A program made the translations under genes and the position numbers. Of a stretch of DNA of 64,000 nucleotides, positions 57,911 to 64,000 are shown one piece after another; the stretch's first letter is position 1, and each line of letters starts with the position of its first letter. This DNA comes from Paracoccaceae bacterium (GTDB taxonomy: Bacteria; Pseudomonadota; Alphaproteobacteria; Rhodobacterales; Rhodobacteraceae). The stretch is taken from positions 62,001-126,000 of the forward strand of contig JASJAR010000004.1 in the NCBI GenBank assembly GCA_030066905.1. Direction: 5' to 3'. The notes under the pieces were generated by a model. The model had not been told where the DNA came from and did not search any database. It was given only the letters and a program-made list of their open reading frames with translations.

Positions 57911-59551
57911 ATGGAAAGCCTCGCCGTCGATCTCAGAACCGCCGCCCGTACACCGCTCGAAGAGGCCCATGTCGCGGCCATGCGCGAGGTCGGCGACGTT
58001 CGCGACTATGCCGCCGGCGAGATGCTCATTCGCCTCGGCGACCCGATCGAGACGTTCTTCTGGGTAGAAAGCGGCGAGGTCGAGGCGGTGAACCCGATCA
58101 CCGGCGGCCGCTACGGCGAGGCGACCCTCGGGCCGACCCAGTTCTTCGGCGAGATCACGTTTCTCTCCGGCGGCCGGTCGCTGATGGGCGCGCGCTGCTG
58201 CCAGGACAGCCGCATCCTTTGCGTGCCGCGCCCGGCGATGCTCGAATTGATGAGCCGCATCCCCGAGATGTCAGACATCATCGTCACGGTGCTTGCCGGA
58301 CGGCGTCGGCGGCTTCTTGAATCGAACGAGGCGGCTCTGACGATCCTCGGCGCCGACCGCTCCCGCGAGCTCCGCCGGATCGCTGCCTTCGCCAATCGCA
58401 ACCGTATCCCCGTGCGGATGCTCGATCTCGAAACGCCCGAGGCCGAGGCCGAGGCCCAGACCTGTTCGATCCTCCCGAGCGAGCCGGCGGTGATCTTCGG
58501 CAAGCACGACACCATCGAGGACCCGACGCCCCGCAAGATCGCCGAACGGCTTGGCCTCGATATGGGGCAGGGCGGCACCGAGCTTTTCGACGTGCTGATC
58601 GTCGGCGGGGGCCCGGCGGGGATCGCGGCGGGGGTCTATGCCGGAGCGGAAGGTATGTCCGCGCTGGTGGTTGAGGATCTTGCCATCGGCGGGCAGGCTG
58701 GCACGTCGTCGCGGATCGAGAATTACATGGGGTTTCCCACGGGCATCTCGGGGGGCGATCTTTGCTGGCGCGGCGAGGTTCAGGCGATGAAGTTCGGCAC
58801 AAGGTTCGCCGTCCCGCGCCGGGCGCGGGCGCTGGCCACGCGCCCCGACGGCTCCTTCTGCGTCACGCTCGACGACGGCTCCGAGGTCTGCGCCCGGTCG
58901 CTCGTCATCGCCACCGGCGTCCAGTACCGCCAATTGCCCATCGACCGGCTGGCCGATTTCGAAGGGGCGGGCGTCTATTATGCGGCAACCGATGTCGAGG
59001 CGCGCTATTGCCGCGACAGCGACGCGGTGGTTATCGGGGGCGGCAATTCGGCCGGCCAGGCAGCGATGTATCTCGCCCGCACCGCCGCCCACGTCCATGT
59101 GCTGGTGCGCGGACCCTCGCTCGCCGCGTCGATGTCGGATTACCTTCTGTCGCGCCTCGAACGGAACTCGAAGGTCACCATCCACTACGCTTCTGAGATG
59201 ACCGCGCTCGAAGGCGGCGGCCATCTCGACGCCGTGGTCGTGCGCGACAAGACCGCCGGCAAACACCGCCGGATCGAGACCCGGGGGGTGTTCGTGATGG
59301 TTGGCGCTGCCCCCAACACCGCCTGGCTCTCCGATCTCGTCGCTCTCGACGACAAGGGATTCGTGAGGACCGGCGTCAAGGTCGGGGGCGGCTCGGTCTA
59401 CGAGACCTCCCACCGGGGGATTTTCGCCGTCGGCGACGTGCGGGCGGGCTCGGTCAAGCGGGTGGCGAGTGCGGTGGGCGAAGGCTCGGTGGTGATGTCG
59501 CGGGTCTGGGAATACCTCGACGCAATCGCCCCTGCGATGGCCGCCGAGTAG
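57911..59551 (+). CDS. cNMP-binding / thioredoxin-like / FAD oxidoreductase lacking the redox CxxC
   Basis: A 546-residue three-part protein. Residues 1-135 form a cyclic-nucleotide-binding domain with a phosphate-binding cassette FFGEITFLSGGRSLMGARCC (78-97). Residues 140-215 resemble a thioredoxin-like module. Residues 226-546 form a thioredoxin-reductase-like FAD domain: GGGPAG at 232-237, NAD loop GGGNSAGQAA at 377-386, and GIFAVGDVRAGSVKRVASAVGEGS near the C-terminus. The segment where thioredoxin reductase carries CATC reads YYAATD (356-361), so no redox-active disulfide is present and electron transfer to thioredoxin is unlikely. It follows the DUF697 gene by one base. The electron acceptor is unknown. 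Confidence 0.9.
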   Translation: MESLAVDLRTAARTPLEEAHVAAMREVGDVRDYAAGEMLIRLGDPIETFFWVESGEVEAVNPITGGRYGEATLGPTQFFGEITFLSGGRSLMGARCCQDSRILCVPRPAMLELMSRIPEMSDIIVTVLAGRRRRLLESNEAALTILGADRSRELRRIAAFANRNRIPVRMLDLETPEAEAEAQTCSILPSEPAVIFGKHDTIEDPTPRKIAERLGLDMGQGGTELFDVLIVGGGPAGIAAGVYAGAEGMSALVVEDLAIGGQAGTSSRIENYMGFPTGISGGDLCWRGEVQAMKFGTRFAVPRRARALATRPDGSFCVTLDDGSEVCARSLVIATGVQYRQLPIDRLADFEGAGVYYAATDVEARYCRDSDAVVIGGGNSAGQAAMYLARTAAHVHVLVRGPSLAASMSDYLLSRLERNSKVTIHYASEMTALEGGGHLDAVVVRDKTAGKHRRIETRGVFVMVGAAPNTAWLSDLVALDDKGFVRTGVKVGGGSVYETSHRGIFAVGDVRAGSVKRVASAVGEGSVVMSRVWEYLDAIAPAMAAE

Positions 59552-59610
59552 GGGGCTTCGCCCCCGCCCCATTCGGGGCTCCCCCACGGTATTTTTGCCA
59601 AGATGAAGGC
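59552..59610 (+). repeat. Full-length dispersed repeat with two hairpins (terminator-like)
   Basis: Directly after the stop codon come GGGGGC-TTC-GCCCCC and GCCCC-ATTC-GGGGC hairpins, then TCCCCCACG and the core GTATTTTTGCCAAGATGAAG. Two stems followed by a T-run would terminate transcription after the FAD oxidoreductase. Related copies occur at 13464-13490, 13651-13672, 19012-19072, 51886-51951, 55387-55409 and 63480-63516. Confidence 0.65.
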
Positions 59611-59661
59611 CGTTTGACGTGGCGCACGGCGGGCCGGTCGGCGGCTGGGGGAGAGAAAGTG

Positions 59662-60375
59662 ATGGACCTCGAACACGGACATAGCGACGAAGAGATCGCT
59701 GCGCGGATCGCCGCCCCCGCACGGCAATCCTACATCAAGGATACGGTCTATGGCGCCATCGACGGTACGGTGACCACCTTCGCCATCGTCGCTGGCGTCG
59801 CTGGCGCGGGGCTCTCGCCGACGGTGATCATCGCGCTGGGGCTTGCCAATGTGCTCGCCGACGGGTTTTCGATGGCCGCCGGCAACTACTCGGGTACCAA
59901 GGCCGAGCGCGACGACATCCGCCGTCTCCGTGCCCAGGAAGACCGCCACATCGATGTCCATCCGGAGGGCGAGCGGGCGGAGCTGCGCGCAATCCTCGCC
60001 GACAAGGGGCTGTCGGGCGAAGTGCTCGAGGCCGCGACCGAGGCCATCGCCGCCGACCGCAAGGCCTGGATCGACACGATGATGGAGGGCGAATACGGGC
60101 TTTCGGCGACGGACCCCCATCCAATGCGGGCGGCGGTGGCCACGTTTCTTGCGTTCCTCGCCGCCGGCATCATCCCGCTTCTGCCGTTTCTTTTTGGCCT
60201 CGAGAACGCCTTCATCGTGTCGGCCTCGCTGACGGGGGTGGTGTTCTTCGCCATTGGTGCGCTGAAAGCCCGCTGGTCGCTCACGCCCTGGTGGCGCTCA
60301 GGGGTCGAGACGTTTTTGATCGGCGGTGTGGCGGCCGCCATCGCCTACGGCGTCGGCACGCTTTTCCACGTCTGA
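59662..60375 (+). CDS. VIT1/CCC1-family transporter
   Basis: A 237-residue membrane protein of the VIT1/CCC1 family, whose members move iron or manganese out of the cytoplasm. The first helix has TVYGAIDGTVTTFAIVAGVAGAGLS, the second LANVLADGFSMAAGNYSGTKAERD, and the linker EGEYGLSATDPHP precedes the last three helices. The metal-binding loop between helices 2 and 3 is acidic (DHR-type residues and E-rich segment). The longer frame to 59614 has no support; ATG 59662 after GGGGGAGAGAAAG is used. A metal-export role is inferred from the family. Confidence 0.88.
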   Translation: MDLEHGHSDEEIAARIAAPARQSYIKDTVYGAIDGTVTTFAIVAGVAGAGLSPTVIIALGLANVLADGFSMAAGNYSGTKAERDDIRRLRAQEDRHIDVHPEGERAELRAILADKGLSGEVLEAATEAIAADRKAWIDTMMEGEYGLSATDPHPMRAAVATFLAFLAAGIIPLLPFLFGLENAFIVSASLTGVVFFAIGALKARWSLTPWWRSGVETFLIGGVAAAIAYGVGTLFHV

Positions 60376-60546
60376 TCGCGCCGCTTTACCCGCCCCCGCG
60401 TCGCTCCTATAACCGCCCCCATGATGACCGGCACCATCATCCGAATTACAGGCCCGGCGCTCTCGATATGAGCCGCCGGGACAAGGCGTTCGAGCCCTCG
60501 CGCCGCCCCCAACCCTGACAATCCGATCCGACGCGAAAGACACGAC

Positions 60547-63465
60547 ATGTCTGCCGATACGCCTGACTACAAAGACACCCTCACTCTGCCCGTCACCGAT
60601 TTTCCCATGCGCGCGGGGCTTCCGGCCCGCGAACCCGGCTGGCTCGCCCGCTGGGAGGAGATCGGCGTTTACGACCGCCTTCGCGAAAAGGAGGGCCGGG
60701 CGCCCTTCACCCTCCATGACGGGCCTCCTTACGCCAACGGACACCTTCATATCGGGCACGCGCTCAACAAGACGATCAAGGACATGATCGTGCGGTCGCA
60801 CCAGATGATGGGGTTCGATGCGGCTTACGTCCCGGGTTGGGACTGCCATGGCCTGCCCATCGAGTGGAAGATCGAAGAGCAGTACCGCAAGAAGGGCCGC
60901 AACAAGGACGAGGTCGACATCGTCGAGTTTCGCCGCGAATGCCGCGAGTTCGCCGACCATTGGGTCGGCGTGCAGCGCGAGGAGTTCAAGCGCCTCGGGG
61001 TGACGGGGAACTGGGCGGCACCCTATCTAACCATGGATTTCCACGCCGAGCGGGTGATCGCCGAGGAATTCCAGAAGTTCTTGATGAACGGCACGCTCTA
61101 TCAGGGCTCGAAACCGGTGATGTGGTCGCCCATCGAGAAGACCGCGCTGGCCGAAGCCGAGGCCGAATACCATGACAAGGAGAGCTTTACGATCTGGGTG
61201 AAGTTCCGGGTCGTCGATCCAATCGCAGGTGAAGGCGCAGAACTTCAAAACCGCGACCTTGTTGGCGCCTACGTCGTCATCTGGACCACAACACCCTGGA
61301 CCATCCCGTCGAACAAGGCCGTCGTCTTCGGTAAGGACATTTCTTACGGCCTGTATGAGGTCACCGGCGCACCCGAGGAATGTTGGGCTGAAGTCGGCGA
61401 GAAATACCTCATTGCCGACAATCTCGCCGCCGATGTGCTCGCCCGCGCCCGCCTGTCCGACGATCAGTGGACGCGCATCCGTGACGTCGATCCGTCCGCA
61501 ATTTCCCGCGTGGCCCACCCCCTCGCCGGCGCTCCCGGCTCAAACGGCCAGTGGGACGACCTCCGAGACTTCCGCGCCGCCGATTTCGTCACCGACACCG
61601 AAGGCACAGGCTTCGTCCACTGCGCCCCCTCCCACGGGATGGAGGAATACGAGCTTTACCGCGACCTCGGCATGCTCGATCAGGTTATCACCTACAATGT
61701 CGAGGACGACGGCAAGTTCCGCGACGATCTCCCGTTCTTTGGCGGCACCTACATCCTATCCCGCAAGGGCGGCGAGGGTGATGCCAACAAGGCGGTGATC
61801 GACACGCTCGCCGAAGTGGGCGGGCTCCTGGCGCGCGGCAAGATCAAGCACTCCTACCCCCATTCCTGGCGCTCGAAAGCCCCGGTTATCTACCGCAACA
61901 CGCCCCAATGGTTCGCCGCCATCGACAAGGACATGGCGGTGGGCGACGACCGCTTCACGATCCGGGACCGCGCGCTTTCCGAGATCGACAAGGTCAAATG
62001 GACCCCCCAATCGGGCCGCAACCGGCTCTATTCGATGATGGAAGCCCGGCCCGACTGGGTGCTGTCGCGCCAGCGCGCCTGGGGGGTGCCGCTGACCTGT
62101 TTCACCAGGAAGGGGGCATTGCCCACCGACGACGATTTCCTCCTCAGAAACGAAGCCGTCAACGCCCGTATCCTCGACGCGTTTGAGACCGAAGGCGCGG
62201 ATGCCTGGTATGCCGAAGGGGCCAAGGAACGCTTCCTCGGCAACGATGTCGACCCGAACGACTACGACCAGGTGTTCGACATCCTCGATGTCTGGTTCGA
62301 CAGCGGGTCCACCCACGCCTTCGTGCTGCGCGACCGCGACGACGGCACCGACGACGGCATCGCCGATGTCTATATGGAGGGCACCGACCAGCACCGGGGC
62401 TGGTTTCATTCCTCGCTGCTCCAATCGGTCGGCACCACGGGCCGCGCGCCTTACCGCAATGTGGTCACCCACGGCTTCACGCTCGACGAGAAGGGCATGA
62501 AGATGTCGAAATCCCTCGGCAACACCATCCTGCCCGAGGAGGTCGTCAAGCAATACGGCGCCGATATCCTGAGGCTCTGGGTCGCCCAGACCGACTACAC
62601 CGCCGACCAGCGGATCGGGCCGGAAATCCTCAAAGGGGTGGCCGACAGCTACCGGCGCTTGCGCAACACGTTCCGGTTCCTCTTGGGCAACCTCAACGAT
62701 TTTTCGCCCGAAAAATCGGTCGCGCCCGAGGAGATGCCAGAGCTCGAACGCTGGGTGCTCCACCGCCTCGCCGAACTCGATGGTGCGGTTCGCGACGGAT
62801 ACGCGCGGTTCGACTTCCAAGGCGTCTTCCGCGCGCTTTTCGAGTTCGCCACCGGGGACCTTTCGGCCTTCTACTTCGACATCCGCAAGGACACGCTCTA
62901 CTGCGACGGCGAGACGACCCGCCGCCGCGCAGCCCAGACCGTGCTCGACATTCTCTTTCACCGGCTGACCACCTGGCTCGCCCCGGTGCTCGTCTTCACG
63001 ATGGAGGAGGTCTGGCTTGAGCGTTTCTCCGGAGAAGGCGCGTCCGTGCACCTTCAGGACATCCCCGAAACGCCCGTGAGTTGGCGGGACGCAGCGCTTG
63101 CCGCGAAATGGGCCTCGGTCCGCCGCGTCCGCCGGGTGGTGACAGCCGCCCTCGAAATCGAACGCCGGAACAAGGTGATCGGGGCGTCGCTCGAAGCGGC
63201 TCCCGTGGTTCATGTGCGCGACGAGGCAACGCTCGCGGCCGTCAAATCCGTGCCGTTCGAGGACGTCTGCATCACGTCGGCCATCTCGCTCACCGGCGAT
63301 CCGATCCCGGCGGAAGCCTTTCGGATGCCCGAGGTCGAGGGGGTTGGGGTCGTCTTCGAGACCGCCGAGGGTGCGAAGTGCCAGCGCTGCTGGAAGATCC
63401 TGCCCGATGTCGGGAGTCACAGACATCCCGGGGTCTGCGGCCGTTGCAACGACGCGCTGGGGTGA
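60547..63465 (+). CDS. ileS: Isoleucine--tRNA ligase
   Basis: A 972-residue class I aminoacyl-tRNA synthetase. The HIGH signature is in GHLHIGHALNKTIKD at about residues 60-74, and KMSKS is in EKGMKMSKSLGNTILPEEV; the editing domain lies between them (residues 200-400). The C-terminal zinc finger CQRCWKILPDVGSHRHPGVC (then GRC) is intact, which marks the bacterial type 1 enzyme. GAAAGACACGAC lies before the ATG. It is an essential gene and is followed by a degenerate copy of the dispersed repeat. Confidence 0.98.
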   Translation: MSADTPDYKDTLTLPVTDFPMRAGLPAREPGWLARWEEIGVYDRLREKEGRAPFTLHDGPPYANGHLHIGHALNKTIKDMIVRSHQMMGFDAAYVPGWDCHGLPIEWKIEEQYRKKGRNKDEVDIVEFRRECREFADHWVGVQREEFKRLGVTGNWAAPYLTMDFHAERVIAEEFQKFLMNGTLYQGSKPVMWSPIEKTALAEAEAEYHDKESFTIWVKFRVVDPIAGEGAELQNRDLVGAYVVIWTTTPWTIPSNKAVVFGKDISYGLYEVTGAPEECWAEVGEKYLIADNLAADVLARARLSDDQWTRIRDVDPSAISRVAHPLAGAPGSNGQWDDLRDFRAADFVTDTEGTGFVHCAPSHGMEEYELYRDLGMLDQVITYNVEDDGKFRDDLPFFGGTYILSRKGGEGDANKAVIDTLAEVGGLLARGKIKHSYPHSWRSKAPVIYRNTPQWFAAIDKDMAVGDDRFTIRDRALSEIDKVKWTPQSGRNRLYSMMEARPDWVLSRQRAWGVPLTCFTRKGALPTDDDFLLRNEAVNARILDAFETEGADAWYAEGAKERFLGNDVDPNDYDQVFDILDVWFDSGSTHAFVLRDRDDGTDDGIADVYMEGTDQHRGWFHSSLLQSVGTTGRAPYRNVVTHGFTLDEKGMKMSKSLGNTILPEEVVKQYGADILRLWVAQTDYTADQRIGPEILKGVADSYRRLRNTFRFLLGNLNDFSPEKSVAPEEMPELERWVLHRLAELDGAVRDGYARFDFQGVFRALFEFATGDLSAFYFDIRKDTLYCDGETTRRRAAQTVLDILFHRLTTWLAPVLVFTMEEVWLERFSGEGASVHLQDIPETPVSWRDAALAAKWASVRRVRRVVTAALEIERRNKVIGASLEAAPVVHVRDEATLAAVKSVPFEDVCITSAISLTGDPIPAEAFRMPEVEGVGVVFETAEGAKCQRCWKILPDVGSHRHPGVCGRCNDALG

Positions 63466-63795
63466 CCGCGCTTCTGCTCGGTGCCTCCGGCGGCGGTACT
63501 TGAACCAGGGTGAAAGCCTGTGGCCCGGGTCGCTGCACGTTGCTGCGTCGCCGTGCAGACGGCGCCCAGCCTCAAAGCCAGCGCCGCGCCTGGGTCGGTG
63601 CGTACCGACGGATCCAACGGGCCTCGCGGGCCTGCCAGCTATCGTCATTGTGCCGCGGGGTACGGCGGAATGAAAAGATCGAGCGGGTCATCGGGGACTC
63701 CAGTGCAATGTCTCTTGGACCCTGCATTTACGAACGCCCCACCGGGCCGTAAAATGGGAAGTATCGAACCCACCCATCGGATTTGGTGAACGCAC
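63466..63795 (+). other. Gene-free stretch after ileS
   Basis: These 330 bases hold no supported gene; the short frames seen here are not conserved-looking. At 63480-63516 is a degenerate copy of the dispersed repeat (GTGCCTCCGGCGGCGGTACT, then GAACCAGGGTGAAAG), sharing its first 17 bases with the copy after the MATE gene. The final part must contain the promoter of the LysR gene at 63796, but no clear -35/-10 pair or T-N11-A site was recognised. Confidence 0.5.
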
Positions 63796-64000
63796 ATGGA
63801 TCTTCGCGACCTCGAGGTCTTCCGCGCCGTGGCCGAGGAAGGCAGCGTCACCCGCGCCGCCGAGCGGGTCGGGCGGGTGCAGTCGGCGGTTACCCAGCGC
63901 ATCCAGCGCCTCGAGGACGACCTCGGGGCGCCGCTCTTTATCCGCGACCGGACCGGGATGCGGCTTTCGGCGCAGGGCGATGTGCTGATGGCCTATGCCC
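63796..64000 (+). CDS. LysR-family transcriptional regulator, N-terminal fragment (cut by window edge)
   Basis: The first 68 codons only. MDLRDLEVFRAVAEEGSVTR, then AAERVGRVQSAVTQRIQRLE and DDLGAPLFIRDRTGMRLSAQ, is the winged helix-turn-helix domain of LysR regulators in full. The effector-binding domain lies outside the window, so the target cannot be named. It lies 330 bases after ileS and appears to have its own promoter. Confidence 0.92.
   Translation, partial: MDLRDLEVFRAVAEEGSVTRAAERVGRVQSAVTQRIQRLEDDLGAPLFIRDRTGMRLSAQGDVLMAYA

Noticed and set aside
60421-60519. Two very short frames (MMTGTIIRITGPALSI and MSRRDKAFEPSRRPQP) before ileS
   Set aside because: They are 16 codons each, have no convincing ribosome-binding site and contain no run of isoleucine codons that would make a leader-peptide attenuator for ileS.

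Overview
The window is high-GC, gene-dense DNA from an alphaproteobacterium, most likely a member of the Rhodobacterales (Rhodobacteraceae). The evidence is the MaeB malic enzyme-phosphotransacetylase fusion, the paired MerR regulators beside fatty-acid oxidation genes, the Hint-domain and small sulfotransferase proteins, the cobalamin riboswitch-controlled btu cluster, the glgP-B-C-A-X-pgm glycogen operon, and a dispersed intergenic repeat built on the core GTATTTTTGCCAAGATGAAG. No rRNA, tRNA, phage, insertion-sequence transposase or CRISPR array was seen. The content is mostly core metabolism, and I found no convincing defence island.

Layout. 1-2608 (minus): the 5' end of a propionyl-CoA synthetase gene and maeB, each with a palindromic candidate operator upstream. 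2789-7490 (plus): nucleoside salvage, cdd-deoA-deoB-add-upp. 7492-9924: a conserved membrane protein, a sulfotransferase and a Hint-domain protein. 9921-16591 (minus): beta-oxidation genes (multifunctional alpha subunit, thiolase, acyl-CoA dehydrogenase with a coupled 70-residue protein) and two MerR regulators. 16715-19003 (plus): two hotdog thioesterases and a MATE exporter. 19085-23415: pyrD and a DUF952 gene (minus), then a 5'-nucleotidase, a GFA-family protein and a SRAP protein (plus). 23426-27102: a probable small RNA with a strong terminator, a membrane protein, an AAA+ ATPase/VWA-metallopeptidase pair and a cytochrome c. 27103-27767: a gene-free stretch holding a nested inverted-repeat, MITE-like structure.

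27768-33400 (minus) is a complete cobalamin uptake operon, riboswitch-btuB-btuF-btuC-btuD-tonB. 33637-37558 (plus) is a Mn/Fe/Zn-type ABC transporter (SBP-ATPase-permease-permease). Its first permease carries a cytoplasmic DtxR-like winged-helix tail, and the operon is preceded by a long dyad typical of metalloregulator sites. 37658-40759 is glpD-glpK. 40864-51877 is the glycogen operon. 51966-54439 holds a HupE/UreJ-like membrane protein, a divergent DUF4198 protein and a tiny unannotated membrane protein. 54549-63465 holds truA (minus), then ycjX, a DUF697 protein, a cNMP-binding/thioredoxin-like/FAD oxidoreductase that has lost the thioredoxin-reductase CxxC, a VIT1/CCC1 transporter and ileS. 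The window ends inside a LysR regulator gene.

Functionally, the nucleoside operon feeds ribose phosphates and bases back into metabolism. The fad and maeB/prpE genes handle acyl-CoA carbon and its entry into pyruvate/acetyl-CoA pools. The glp and glg operons connect glycerol to glycogen storage. The two ABC systems supply cobalamin and a divalent metal. Start sites were moved from the longest possible reading frame wherever signal peptides, ribosome-binding sites, family lengths or overlaps favoured an internal codon; these choices are explained per gene.
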